A DNA stretch of 64,000 nt from Salinirubellus salinus (GCF_025231485.1 NZ_CP104003.1:2480001-2544000), one strand, 5' to 3'. Counted from the stretch's first letter, positions 25,031-33,487 are shown. The notes: generated from the sequence alone by a model not told the origin. Numbers and translations: made by a program.

Positions 25031-25870
25031 TCAGAGGAACTCGGCAAGCGTCGGCGCGACGCTCACCGCGCTCACCTCGCGCTCGACGGTGTCCGTCCCC
25101 CAGACGCCGTCGACGCCCGCCCGTGCCAGTCGGGTCCGTGCGCTCCCGGCGAGGACGGGGTGGACGCAGGTGACGAACGTGTGTGCCGGGTCGTCCAGTT
25201 GCGCGATGGCCTCGCTCATCGTCCCACCGGTGGCGACGATGTCGTCGACGAGGACCACGTCACGGCCGGCGACGTCCGTCTCCGCTGGGGCCATCGACAC
25301 CTCGCCGGTGTCGCGGTCGCGGTGCTTCTCGAAGTGGTCGGTCGTGCCGGTGCCGTAGGCCTCGCGGACGCTCTCGGCGAGGTCCGTGGCGGAGGCGTCG
25401 GGCGCGAGGAACAGCGGGTCGGCGAGGTCGGCGGGGAGCGGCTCGGCGAGGCGGGGGGCCGCGTCGACGACGGTGCACTCGACGTCGAAGAAGTCGGCGA
25501 CGGCCGCCTCGTGTGGGTTGACGAGGACGACGCGGTCGGTGCCCGTCGAGACGGCCCGGGCGACCGCCCGTGCGGAGACCGGTTCCCCCTCGCGGAAGGC
25601 CTCGTCCTGCCGGCCGTAGCCCATGTACGGGAGGACGGTGACCACCTCGTCAGCCTGCTCGCCGGCGACGTCCTGCAACTGGAGGAGTTCGACGTGTGCC
25701 TCGTCGCTCGTGGTGGCGGCCACGACGACGACCCGGTCGGCCTCGAACGGCGCCCGGGCCATCCCCTCGCCGTCCGCGAACCGCTGGTACTCGACCGGCG
25801 CGAGGGGTTCGTCCAGTTCGCGGGCGAGCGCGGCCGCGAGCGACTGGGAGGCGGACCCCGGGAGTATCAT
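25031..25870 (-). CDS. prs: Ribose-phosphate diphosphokinase (PRPP synthetase)
   Basis: A 279-residue enzyme making PRPP from ribose 5-phosphate and ATP. Motifs: FADGEGMARAP near residue 31, the ATP/flexible loop region VLPYMGYGRQDEAFREGEPV, VLVNPHEAAVADFF, and the PRPP-binding loop RDVVLVDDIVATGGTMSEA. The length matches archaeal class III-like PRPP synthetases, which are shorter than bacterial ones. Its product feeds HisG (32.4 kb) and Upp (56.0 kb) in this window. The frame starts cleanly at ATG 25870 (MILPGSASQSLA). Confidence 0.95.
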   Translation of the reverse strand: MILPGSASQSLAAALARELDEPLAPVEYQRFADGEGMARAPFEADRVVVVAATTSDEAHVELLQLQDVAGEQADEVVTVLPYMGYGRQDEAFREGEPVSARAVARAVSTGTDRVVLVNPHEAAVADFFDVECTVVDAAPRLAEPLPADLADPLFLAPDASATDLAESVREAYGTGTTDHFEKHRDRDTGEVSMAPAETDVAGRDVVLVDDIVATGGTMSEAIAQLDDPAHTFVTCVHPVLAGSARTRLARAGVDGVWGTDTVEREVSAVSVAPTLAEFL

Positions 25871-26104
25871 GTTCCGGCGTGGGCGTCGCCGGGTTACAAA
25901 GCTTCGCCTTTGGCCCGCGTGGCCGAGCGAAGCGGGGCCACGGAGACGCGAGCGGGAGCGAGTGCGTGGTCGACCGACGGGGGACCACGCGGCGAACGAC
26001 GACCAGCGGGAGTCATGAGCGTACCGAGCGACACGCGAGCCGTGCGACCGACGCCGAGAGTGCCGCCGCTCGGGGGGGCGAGCGGAACGTGAGAACGAGC
26101 GACC

Positions 26105-26365
26105 TTACGCCGAGGCTCCCGCGCCGTACGTCTCCTCCAGGTACGCGACGATGTCGTCGGACTCGGGCATCCCCTCGACGTCGTGCTCGGGGTCGACGAG
26201 GACGGGCACGCCGGTCTGGCCGCTGACCTCCTTCACCTCCGTCCGCTCGGCGTGCGAGCGAGGGACCATGATGGAGTCGTACTCGAGGCCGAGTTCGTCG
26301 AGTTTCGCGGTGACCTTCGCGCAGTACGGGCAGCCCTCCAGTTCGTAGAGTGTGAGGTTCGCCAT
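26105..26365 (-). CDS. Glutaredoxin-like protein
   Basis: An 86-residue thioredoxin-fold protein with redox motif CPYC in YELEGCPYCAKVTAKLDELG and a cis-proline loop TGVPVLVDPE followed by ESDDIVAYLEETYG, which is the glutaredoxin/GST N-terminal pattern. Such proteins reduce disulfides or bind Fe-S clusters; halobacteria often use gamma-glutamylcysteine instead of glutathione, so the electron donor is uncertain. The ATG at 26365 gives the complete first strand (MANLTLYELEGCPYC). No operon partner; 234 bases of gene-free sequence separate it from prs. Confidence 0.88.
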   Translation of the reverse strand: MANLTLYELEGCPYCAKVTAKLDELGLEYDSIMVPRSHAERTEVKEVSGQTGVPVLVDPEHDVEGMPESDDIVAYLEETYGAGASA

Positions 26366-26521
26366 TCGAGCCGGTGTAGGGCGGGGTGGCTCAAGAGACC
26401 AGCGGTGTCTGTAGAGCGGCCGCACAGACGAGTCGGCGGCGGAGCGGGCTACGCTCGGACGGGTCGTGGCGAGCGGAGGAGTGCTCGTGCTGGCGCGACT
26501 GAACCCGCCCAGCACCGCCGT

Positions 26522-27901
26522 TCAGGTCCCGCCGCCCGCGCCCCGCACCCGCTCCACGGCTGCGACGAACCCGCGGGCGATACGCCGGCGGTTGTAGACG
26601 AGTTCACCCGCGCCCCACCCGAGCGTGACGAGGACGGCGAGGAACACACCCGCGAGCGCCCACGAGGACATCCAGACCGGGCGCAGGAACGGCGTGACGT
26701 GCTTGTAGCGCGCGGAGAACTCGCTGGCCGGCCCCTCGAACGCCGTGTTCGCGGCGCTGGCGTTCAGCCAGTCCGAGAACGTCTCCTGACTGGCCGGGCC
26801 GACGCCGGCACCGCCCGAGACGCGGTAGGTGCCGGTGGCGTTCAGGTCGGCCATCGTCGGGCCGTTCGAGCCGGACGGGCCGCGCTCGGCGTCGTAGGGA
26901 CCCCACGAGGCGTAGAACTCCCAGACGACGGTGCCGTCGGGGGCGACCTCGACGACACGGTGGTTCAGCGAGTCCGTGACCAGCGTGTTGCCGTTCTGCA
27001 GGCGGTCGGCGTCACGCGGCCAGTTGAACCCCGTGACGGCCCACGTCTCCGTCCAGTTGCCGTCGCGGCGCTCGTACTCCACGACCCGGTCGTTCTCCGA
27101 GTCAGCGACGAGGATGGTGGGGTCGCCGTCCTCGCTCCGGAGCCAGTCGGGGTTGTGCTGTTCGTACAGCGTGTCGTGGTCGTCGTCGGTGCCGAGGCGG
27201 TAGTCGATGGAGTCCGTCGACCGGTTGAGCAGTATCACCTGGTCGAAGTTCCGGGGCGAGACGAGGTACTCGCCGTCGCCGACCTTGTCCACGTCGTTGA
27301 CGTGCGTCCAGTCGGCCGAGAAGCCGCCGTCCGTCGTGTTGGGGTAGTGCTGGTTGAACACCCACTCCCAGACGACGGTGTCGTTCGACCGGTCGTACAC
27401 CAGCACGCGGTCGTTCGAGACCCCGTCCTCGTTGTTCCGCATGTTGGCGATGAGCAGCTGGTCGCCGTTGATCAGGTCCGCGTCGTGCGTGTCGTGGAGG
27501 TCGGGGAACCGCTCGGTCCAGACGGCCTCGTCGGTCTCGGGGTCGAGTTCGAAGACGACGGTCCCGTCCGGGTTCGTGGAGGTGACCAGCAGGTTCCCGT
27601 TCTCCAGCGGGTCGACGTCGTAGAACCAGTTGGCGTCGTGTTCCTCGCCGCCGGTTATCACGCGACCGTTCGCGTCACCGTCGGCCGCGACGAGGCGAGC
27701 GGGCTTCTTCGGGTTGCCGACGCCCTTGAAGTGGAAGCCCTGGACGCCGACGTAGGTGGTGTCGTTCGCGGGCGACTCGACCGTGCCGGGGCCGAGTCCG
27801 GTCTTCTCGTGGGTGACGGCTGAGACGCCGGTGGGGACGAGGAGAGCGACGACGACGAGCGCGAGGACCCCGCGAGCGAGCCACGGGCGGGACCATTCCA
27901 T
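26522..27901 (-). CDS. Secreted arylsulfotransferase-like beta-propeller protein with membrane anchor
   Basis: A 459-residue protein with an N-terminal signal peptide (WLARGVLALVVVALLVPTGVSA), a repetitive beta-propeller of the arylsulfotransferase (ASST) type, and one C-terminal helix (about 407-427, WALAGVFLAVLVTLGWGAGE) before a basic tail. Repeated blades show N-G-N-x-L-V-T/S and HDAD motifs, e.g. NGNLLVTSTNPDGTVVFELD, DTHDADLINGDQLLIANMRN and NWPRDADRLQNGNTLVTDSL. Bacterial ASSTs transfer sulfate between phenols, but the haloarchaeal relatives' activity is untested. Topology implies an extracellular propeller. The ATG at 27901 directly precedes the signal peptide; a far longer open frame upstream is Arg/Gly-rich and antisense to rfcC. 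Confidence 0.8.
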   Translation of the reverse strand: MEWSRPWLARGVLALVVVALLVPTGVSAVTHEKTGLGPGTVESPANDTTYVGVQGFHFKGVGNPKKPARLVAADGDANGRVITGGEEHDANWFYDVDPLENGNLLVTSTNPDGTVVFELDPETDEAVWTERFPDLHDTHDADLINGDQLLIANMRNNEDGVSNDRVLVYDRSNDTVVWEWVFNQHYPNTTDGGFSADWTHVNDVDKVGDGEYLVSPRNFDQVILLNRSTDSIDYRLGTDDDHDTLYEQHNPDWLRSEDGDPTILVADSENDRVVEYERRDGNWTETWAVTGFNWPRDADRLQNGNTLVTDSLNHRVVEVAPDGTVVWEFYASWGPYDAERGPSGSNGPTMADLNATGTYRVSGGAGVGPASQETFSDWLNASAANTAFEGPASEFSARYKHVTPFLRPVWMSSWALAGVFLAVLVTLGWGAGELVYNRRRIARGFVAAVERVRGAGGGT

Positions 27902-28045
27902 GCCGTGACACGCGGTTTCGGGGTAGGAACGTCTTGTGGTTCCCAGCGAGACCGTCCGCACGTCCGGCAGGTCCGCCACGGGTCGCCCCGCGCCCCTCGC
28001 AAACGGGTGGATTGATACCCGCCCGCGGACTAGCCTCGGTAACGA

Positions 28046-29050
28046 ATGGACGCACCGCTCTGGACCGAGCGACACGCCCCCGCCCTCTCGGACCTCCCCC
28101 AGCCGAAGGTGCGCGAGACGCTCGACCGGGCCACCGACGAACCCGTCAACCTCGTCCTCCACGGGCCACGCGGGAGCGGCAAGACGGCCGCCGTGAAGGC
28201 GCTCGCCCGCGAGGTCCACACCGACCCGGAGAACGACCTCACGGTCATCAACGTCGCGGACTTCTTCGGCCGGACGAAGACGGAGATCAAGAACGACCCG
28301 CGGTTCGAGCACTTCCTCGTCGGCCGCTCCCGGATGAGCAAGCGCGACATGATCAACTACGTCCTGAAGGAGTCGGCGTCCTACGCGCCCGTCTCGGGGA
28401 CGTACAAGACGGTCCTGCTCGACAACGCCGAGTCCATCCGCGAGGACTTCCAGCAGGCGCTCCGCCGCGTGATGGAGCAGTACGCGCGGAACACACAGTT
28501 CGTCATCACGACGCGCCAGCCCTCCAAACTGATACCGCCCATCGAGTCGCGGTGTCTCCCGGTGCCGGTCCGCGCGCCCACCGAGGCCGAGATCGTCGAG
28601 GTACTCGAACACATCGTCGAGGCCGAGGGCGTCGCGTACGAGGCCGGTGGGCTGGAGTACGTCGCGGCGGCCGCCGACGGCGACCTGCGCTCGGCCATCC
28701 TGAGCGCCCAGACCACGGCCGAGCAGGCCGGCGAGGTGACGATGGACGCGGCGTTCGAGACGCTCGGCGAGGTCGGCTACGAGGAGACAGTCGACGGGAT
28801 GCTCGAAGCGGCCGAACGGGGCGACTTCAAAGAGGCCCGCAAGACGCTCGACTCCCTCCTGAACGACGAGGGGCTCGACGGCGAGGAGGTGCTCGCGGAG
28901 TTGCTCGTCGCCGGCCGCGACCGCCACGAGGGCGACGAGGCCGCGCTCGCCCACCTCCACCGGCAGGCCGCGGACGTCGACATGCGGTTGCAGGAGGGGG
29001 TCTCCGCGCGCACCCAGATAGCACGGTTGCTGGCGGAACTGGGTGTCTGA
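28046..29050 (+). CDS. rfcC: Replication factor C small-subunit paralogue (RfcC type)
   Basis: A 334-residue AAA+ clamp-loader subunit that helps load PCNA. Walker A is GPRGSGKT (40-47) and the Arg-finger region IESRC is present, but Walker B reads LLDNAES instead of the usual LDEAD. This altered box is a known trait of the haloarchaeal RfcC paralogue, which sits beside a canonical small subunit encoded elsewhere. The lid and collar helices (from ~residue 180) match, including GDLRSAILSAQTTAEQ. It starts 144 bases from the divergent ASST-like gene. With an altered Walker B it may bind but hydrolyse ATP poorly. Confidence 0.88.
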   Translation: MDAPLWTERHAPALSDLPQPKVRETLDRATDEPVNLVLHGPRGSGKTAAVKALAREVHTDPENDLTVINVADFFGRTKTEIKNDPRFEHFLVGRSRMSKRDMINYVLKESASYAPVSGTYKTVLLDNAESIREDFQQALRRVMEQYARNTQFVITTRQPSKLIPPIESRCLPVPVRAPTEAEIVEVLEHIVEAEGVAYEAGGLEYVAAAADGDLRSAILSAQTTAEQAGEVTMDAAFETLGEVGYEETVDGMLEAAERGDFKEARKTLDSLLNDEGLDGEEVLAELLVAGRDRHEGDEAALAHLHRQAADVDMRLQEGVSARTQIARLLAELGV

Positions 29051-29055
29051 GTCGG

Positions 29056-29748
29056 TCAGTCCGGGAGCAGGTCGGGGACCTCGGCGAGCGTCGCGGTCCG
29101 GTCCCACTCGCCGGTCGTGCCACCGGGAGCGTCGGTAATCTGTACGACGGGGACCCCGGCGTCCCACGCCGCCTCGCACTCCCGGTCGGCGTCGGCGCAG
29201 GCGGCCCAGAACCGCCCGTCGCCGGCCCAGTCGTACACGGTCTCCCACGCGCGTGGGTGCGGGAGTTCGTACCCAGTCGTCGCCGAGACGAACGTCTGCG
29301 AGAACGGGAGCCCGAGGTCGCCGAGCACCTCGGGGAGGTCCGGTGGGCCGTTGCCGAGCAGGAGCGGTGTCCACCCCCGCTCCCGAACCGCCGTCAGGGT
29401 CGCCGCGGCGTCCGGGTGGACCCGCCACCGGTCGGTGTCGCGGTAGGCCCCGCGGACCCGTTCGGCGAGCGCGTCGGCCCGCCGGCGGGGGACGCCGGCG
29501 CCGGCGAACGCGGCGGCAAAGACCGGTTCGTGCTGGCCCCACCAGCGGTCGCCCGGCCAGTCGGCGTGCATCTCGCCGGGACGCTCCCACGGGAATCCGG
29601 AGAGGTGGGGCTCGAGGTCGGCGGCGTCGGCGGGCACGTCCGCCGCGTGGCGCGAGAGGGTGTCGGCGAGGACGCCGGGCCACCCACCCTCGCGAGCGGC
29701 GAGGACGTCCGGAGAGAGTACGAGGTAGCGGTTCCGACTCCGTGTCAC
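29056..29748 (-). CDS. HAD-like protein with degenerate active site
   Basis: A 230-residue protein with the alpha/beta architecture and cap of haloacid dehalogenase-like hydrolases. The canonical motifs are eroded: motif I reads YLVLSPDVLAA rather than DxDGT, motif II LLLGNGPPD lacks the Ser/Thr, motif III YELPHPRAWE lacks the Lys, and motif IV retains only ACADADRECEAAWDAGV. Either it is a pseudoenzyme or uses altered residues. It is convergent with rfcC (5 bases between stops). The start at 29748 is the only convincing ATG. Confidence 0.65.
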   Translation of the reverse strand: MTRSRNRYLVLSPDVLAAREGGWPGVLADTLSRHAADVPADAADLEPHLSGFPWERPGEMHADWPGDRWWGQHEPVFAAAFAGAGVPRRRADALAERVRGAYRDTDRWRVHPDAAATLTAVRERGWTPLLLGNGPPDLPEVLGDLGLPFSQTFVSATTGYELPHPRAWETVYDWAGDGRFWAACADADRECEAAWDAGVPVVQITDAPGGTTGEWDRTATLAEVPDLLPD

Positions 29749-29779
29749 GGCCGGGGCGAGGCGGGCCGCCGAGAAAGGG

Positions 29780-29932
29780 TCACCGGTCGCGTGGCTTCGA
29801 GATGTTCACCATCTCGACGCCACACGTCGAGCAACAGCACGCGCCGCGGGCCTCGACGCGCTCGGCACACCGTGGGCACTCGTAGGTCCACACCTCCCGG
29901 TCGATGTCGGTCGCCGGGTCGGGAACTCGCAT
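29780..29932 (-). CDS. Small zinc-ribbon (rubrerythrin-like domain) protein
   Basis: A 50-residue protein with two cysteine pairs, YECPRCAERVE and CCSTCGVEM, forming a rubredoxin/rubrerythrin-type metal knuckle. The ATG at 29932 is favoured because a TATA-like CGTATTCTTG (minus strand, about 29947-29956) lies the usual distance upstream; a 60-residue form starting at 29962 would overlap that element. Proteins of this kind are common in Halobacteria, often annotated as rubrerythrin-like domain proteins of unknown role. It ends 31 bases before the HAD-like gene start on the same strand. Confidence 0.75.
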   Translation of the reverse strand: MRVPDPATDIDREVWTYECPRCAERVEARGACCCSTCGVEMVNISKPRDR

Positions 29933-30031
29933 GCGTACGTGTAACACAAGAATACGTTTCAACCTGATGTCCGTTCCCAGACCACTGGAACGGGCGGCCG
30001 CCGGCAGCCACGACGCCGGCCACGACGACGG

Positions 30032-31087
30032 TCAGTACGGCGCGCCGTCGTGGAGCAGGTGGAGGTAGCGCACGAGCGATCCGTGGACCCGGCGCTCGAT
30101 GACCGTCTCGACGGTCCAGCCGGCCTCGCGAGCCAGCGCGGCCCACGACCGGTCGGCGACCACGACGGCACGAGGCGCCACGTCGCGGGCGGCCGCGAGC
30201 GCCCCGCCGACGAGCGGTTCGAGGTCGCCGACCACCTTCGACTGGCGGCCGTAGGGGGCGTCGAACACGACGCCGTCGGCCACGTCGTCTCTCACGGGAG
30301 GGCGGGTGGCGTCGCCGCGGACCGTCTCGTACTCGCCGGTCCCCTCGCCGTCGAGGTAGGCCGCGAGGTTCTGCTTCGCGCCGCGGACCATCTTCCACTG
30401 TGCGTCGAGGCCGAGGACGTCCGCGCCGACGAGGCCCGCCTCGAGGAGGAGGCCACCCGTGCCACACATCGGGTCGACGATGCGGGCCCCCTCGCGGGCG
30501 CCGGCGCAGTTCACGAGCGCCCGAGCGAGCATCGGGTCCATGCTCCCCGGCTGGAAGAACGGCCGGTCGGTCGGCTTGCGCTCGGTGAAGTCCCGTGCCG
30601 AGCGGCGTTCGACCCAGCCGAGCGCGCAGACGTCGTCGGAGAACAGCGCCCGGAGTTCGTGGTCGGGGGCGTCGAGGTCGACCTCGTAGCCGCGGTCCGA
30701 GAGGACGCCGCCGAGCGCGCGTTCGGCGTCGCGAGTCGAGACGCCCGCGAGCGCCTGTACGTCACGGGCGCGGACCCGGACGGTGCCCTCGCGGTCTCGC
30801 GGGGCACCACCGGCCCCGCTCGGACGTTCCGAGGGCACACCTCGTTCGCCCTCGCGGTCGAACTTGGGGGCCGACTCGAGCAACGTCACCGCGGCCTCGA
30901 CGGTGGGGTCGCAGGTGCCGACGAGCGCCGAGGCCGTGCGGGTGAACGCGAGTCGCTCCACCCGGTCGGTCAGGGCGCCCGCCGTCGCCAGTCCGGGCGC
31001 GAGCGCCTCGACGCCGGTGCAGGCGCTGGCGGCCTCGTAGCGCGCGAGTTCGTCGTCACCCTGTCCGGCGAGTTCGAGGACGTACAC
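30032..31087 (-). CDS. trmG10: tRNA (guanine10-N2)-dimethyltransferase
   Basis: A 351-residue SAM-dependent enzyme methylating N2 of G10 in archaeal tRNAs. A THUMP domain occupies the N-terminal ~150 residues, and the Rossmann methyltransferase follows: TDRPFFQPGSMDPMLARALV, motif I VDPMCGTGGLLLEAGLVGAD, motif IV VVFDAPYGRQSKV (Asp-Ala-Pro-Tyr, a DPPY variant). The THUMP portion contains an insertion (KFDREGERGVPSERPSGAGG) longer than usual. The length and domain order fit archaeal TrmG10/Trm11. The gene starts at 31087, 280 bases upstream of divergently oriented tbp. Confidence 0.92.
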   Translation of the reverse strand: MYVLELAGQGDDELARYEAASACTGVEALAPGLATAGALTDRVERLAFTRTASALVGTCDPTVEAAVTLLESAPKFDREGERGVPSERPSGAGGAPRDREGTVRVRARDVQALAGVSTRDAERALGGVLSDRGYEVDLDAPDHELRALFSDDVCALGWVERRSARDFTERKPTDRPFFQPGSMDPMLARALVNCAGAREGARIVDPMCGTGGLLLEAGLVGADVLGLDAQWKMVRGAKQNLAAYLDGEGTGEYETVRGDATRPPVRDDVADGVVFDAPYGRQSKVVGDLEPLVGGALAAARDVAPRAVVVADRSWAALAREAGWTVETVIERRVHGSLVRYLHLLHDGAPY

Positions 31088-31133
31088 GGCCGGTGTCGTG
31101 GGGGGAGGGGAATCAGGGTGTCGGTAGCGTGGT

Positions 31134-31233
31134 CGAACGGAGTGAGAGCACGGGGAGCGGGGAGCGAAGCGACCCGCGAACAGCGAAGGCGCGAACGGAG
31201 TGAGACCACGGAAATCGGAGAGCGAAACGACCC
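31134..31233. repeat. Two 42-base imperfect direct repeats between trmG10 and tbp
   Basis: Units 31134-31175 and 31192-31233 agree at 36 of 42 positions and begin CGAACGGAGTGAGA. The GAGCGAAGCGA-type words they contain recur in other gaps of this window (around 9485-9510 and 25925-25960), as is common in haloarchaeal intergenic DNA. No function can be assigned. Confidence 0.5.
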
Positions 31234-31330
31234 ACAGAGTCCCCGCACGAGGCGTCTACCCCCATTTGAACGGACGAACGGCGTTCGCGTGGACCCTTCG
31301 CAGAATCGACCTGTCAGCGGCCACCCCTCA

Positions 31331-31350
31331 CCTTTATAAAGGTTAAATAC
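31331..31350 (+). promoter_or_regulatory. tbp promoter with palindromic TATA region
   Basis: CCTTTATAAAGG (31331-31342) is a perfect 12-base palindrome containing a strong TATA box, immediately followed by TTAAATAC (31343-31350). The tbp ATG is at 31368, so the two AT-rich boxes sit about 28-35 and 18-25 bases upstream. The gene encodes TBP itself, so direct autoregulation is plausible. Confidence 0.7.
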
Positions 31351-31367
31351 GTGATTTAAGTCGAAGC

Positions 31368-31931
31368 ATGAGCGACCCCAAGGAAACCATCAACATCGAG
31401 AACGTCGTCGCCTCGACAGGTATCGGGCAGGAGCTCGACCTGCAGAGCGTGGCGATGGACCTCGAAGGCGCGGACTACGACCCCGAGCAGTTCCCCGGCC
31501 TCGTCTACCGCACGCAGAACCCCAAGAGCGCGGCGCTGATCTTCCGCTCCGGTAAGATTGTCTGTACGGGCGCGAAGTCAACGGACGACGTCCACGAGAG
31601 CCTCCGCATCGTCTTCGACAAGCTCCGTGACCTCCAGATCGAGGTCGACGAGGACCCCGAGATCGTCGTCCAGAACATCGTCACCTCGGCCGACCTCGGC
31701 CGCAATCTCAACCTCAACGCCATCGCCATCGGGCTGGGCCTGGAGAACATCGAGTACGAGCCCGAGCAGTTCCCCGGGCTGGTCTACCGCCTCGACGACC
31801 CGGACGTGGTCGCCCTGCTGTTCGGCTCGGGCAAGCTCGTCATCACCGGCGGCAAACAGCCCGTCGACGCGGAACACGCGGTCGACAAGATCGTCTCGCG
31901 ACTCGAGGAGCTCGGCCTGCTCGACGGCTGA
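31368..31931 (+). CDS. tbp: TATA-box-binding protein
   Basis: A 187-residue general transcription factor that binds TATA boxes and recruits TFB and RNA polymerase. The saddle's two direct repeats are clear: INIENVVASTGIGQELDLQS ... FPGLVYRTQNPKSAALIFRS and VQNIVTSADLGRNLNLNAIA ... FPGLVYRLDDPDVVALLFGS. The length and acidic C-terminal end (EELGLLDG) are normal for halophiles. Halobacteria often carry several TBPs; this one has the neighbours (membrane protein, hisG) I would expect of the main chromosomal copy, which is an inference. The promoter contains an unusual palindromic TATA box. Confidence 0.97.
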   Translation: MSDPKETINIENVVASTGIGQELDLQSVAMDLEGADYDPEQFPGLVYRTQNPKSAALIFRSGKIVCTGAKSTDDVHESLRIVFDKLRDLQIEVDEDPEIVVQNIVTSADLGRNLNLNAIAIGLGLENIEYEPEQFPGLVYRLDDPDVVALLFGSGKLVITGGKQPVDAEHAVDKIVSRLEELGLLDG

Positions 31932-32001
31932 GCCGGCGGAACCCCTCGGAATCTCCCGAATCGGCACGTACAAACCCGGTCCCCGAGTAGTTCGGGGCGT
32001 G

Positions 32002-32418
32002 ATGCTCCAGTCGGCGTCCGCCTTCGTGGTCCCGCTCCAGACGGACGTGACGGGCGGTGGACTGCTCGCGCTCGTCGTCACCTTCCTGCTGACGACGCTG
32101 TTCTACGCCGTCACGCTCCACCTCGCGGCCACGTTCTTCATCGGCGACGTACCCTCCCAGCGAGCCGTCTACGCTGCCGTCCCCCCGGCCATCGTCTCCA
32201 TCCTCCTCCAGCAGTACGGGCAGACCGACGCCGGAATCGGGCTCGACCCCTCGTTGCTCGTGGGGCTGGTCGTCGTCGCCACGTTGCTCGCGGACCTCAT
32301 CGCCATCAGTTTCGTCTACCGGCTGAAGTTCCGCTCGGCCGCGCCGCTGGTGCTGTTGCACTTCGGCATCGCGGCGGTACTGGGTATCGCCATCGGGAAC
32401 ATCCTCGGGGTGCTGTGA
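32002..32418 (+). CDS. Four-helix membrane protein, function unknown
   Basis: A 138-residue integral membrane protein with about four helices: roughly 20-45, 52-70, 85-108 and 116-137. There is no recognisable catalytic or transport motif. A haloarchaeal DUF7473-like family often lies between tbp and hisG, and this position and topology agree. Start: ATG 32002; a GTG directly before it (31999) is also possible. A short stem CCCCGA/TCGGGG (31981-31997) ends 4 bases before the ATG and could modulate translation. Confidence 0.75.
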   Translation: MLQSASAFVVPLQTDVTGGGLLALVVTFLLTTLFYAVTLHLAATFFIGDVPSQRAVYAAVPPAIVSILLQQYGQTDAGIGLDPSLLVGLVVVATLLADLIAISFVYRLKFRSAAPLVLLHFGIAAVLGIAIGNILGVL

Positions 32419-32445
32419 GGCGAGCGCCCGACGGACGGCCCTCGC

Positions 32446-33291
32446 TCACTCCACCAGCCGCTCGATCTCCGTCACGAGGATGTCCTCCGCCCCGACCCGC
32501 TTCAGCTCCGAGATGACCTCGAACACCTCGCGTTCGTCGACGACGACGTGGACCGCCTGGGCGTCCTGCCCGTCGATGTCCATCACCGTCGGGCCGCCCA
32601 TCCCCGGGATGACCTCCTCCACGTCCGCGAGGCGCCCGTCGGGAACGTTCATCATCAGGTAGCGCTTGCCGTCCGCGGCGACGACGCTGCCGAGCGCGGT
32701 GGCGACCTGCTGGACCTTCGGGTCGCCGGCCGTCTCCTCGCGGGCGAACAGGTGGACCGAGGACTGGAGCACCTCGGCCACGATCTCGAGCCGGTTCATC
32801 CGCAGCGTGGTGCCGGTCGAGGTGATGTCGACGATGGCGTCGGCGATGTCGACGTGCGGGGTGAGTTCGGTCGCGCCGGAGACCTCGGCGATGTCGGCCT
32901 CCACGCCCTCGTCCGCGAGGAACTGGCGCGTGATGCGCGGGAACTCGGTGGCGACGGTGCCGCCGTCGAGGTCCGCGACCGTCTCGATGTCGCTCTCCTC
33001 CGGCGCGGCGAGGACGAGTCGGCACTGGCCGAAGCCGAGGTCCAGCATCGACTCGAGGTCCGTCCCGCTCTCGCGTACCTGGTCGAGCCCGGTGATGCCG
33101 CAGGCCGCGGCACCGTCGGCCACGTACTCCGGGATGTCCGCGGCGCGGGCGAACAGCACCGTCACGTCCGGGTCGACGGTGTCGGCGTAGAGCTTCCGGT
33201 CGGCCCCGTCGACGACGTGCAGGCCGGCGCGTTCGAGCAACCGCATCGCTGGGTCGTGCAGGCGGCCCTTGTTGGGGACGGCGATTCGCAT
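32446..33291 (-). CDS. hisG: ATP phosphoribosyltransferase (long form)
   Basis: A 281-residue HisG, which joins ATP and PRPP in the first step of histidine synthesis. The start [20 protein letters not shown], the catalytic region [20 protein letters not shown] (the PRPP loop) and a C-terminal ACT-like regulatory domain (~210-281, [20 protein letters not shown]) show the long, histidine-regulated type that needs no HisZ. The ATG at 33291 fits the family; a longer frame upstream is unsupported. Other his genes are not adjacent. It is convergent with the membrane protein gene (27 bases between stops). Confidence 0.96.
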   Translation of the reverse strand: MRIAVPNKGRLHDPAMRLLERAGLHVVDGADRKLYADTVDPDVTVLFARAADIPEYVADGAAACGITGLDQVRESGTDLESMLDLGFGQCRLVLAAPEESDIETVADLDGGTVATEFPRITRQFLADEGVEADIAEVSGATELTPHVDIADAIVDITSTGTTLRMNRLEIVAEVLQSSVHLFAREETAGDPKVQQVATALGSVVAADGKRYLMMNVPDGRLADVEEVIPGMGGPTVMDIDGQDAQAVHVVVDEREVFEVISELKRVGAEDILVTEIERLVE

Positions 33292-33409
33292 GCTTGTCTG
33301 GTGGTGTTCGGCCGTGGGGATGGCTCTTTCGTCCCGAGGGGGGCGTGGCGTCGTGTGTGGTCGTCGGGGAGCTGTCCGAGTCCTGTCGGGTAGAGAGCGA
33401 CGGACGTGC

Positions 33410-33487
33410 GAGTCGCGGCACAGGTGAACCGCACCGCCGTCAGCCGGGCACCGCTGTCGCAGCGTCACGGCACGCCACCCCTCCCCC
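33410..33487 (+). repeat. Dispersed intergenic repeat, divergent copy 1 (within the 33292-33622 gap)
   Basis: The 331-base gap between divergent hisG and the deaminase gene contains no supported gene. Within it, GAGTCGCGGCACAGGTGAACCGCAC and the downstream GTCACGGCACGCCACCCCTCCCCC follow the same pattern as copies at 40.5 and 48.2-48.4 kb: a small GCGG/CCGC hairpin head, then a CACGGCA and CCCTCCCC-rich tail. Confidence 0.4.

Noticed and set aside
23749-25870. Two-component operon of histidine kinase and prs
   Set aside because: The start of the kinase is about 190 bases beyond the prs stop with its own promoter-like sequence, and PRPP synthetase has no signalling link.
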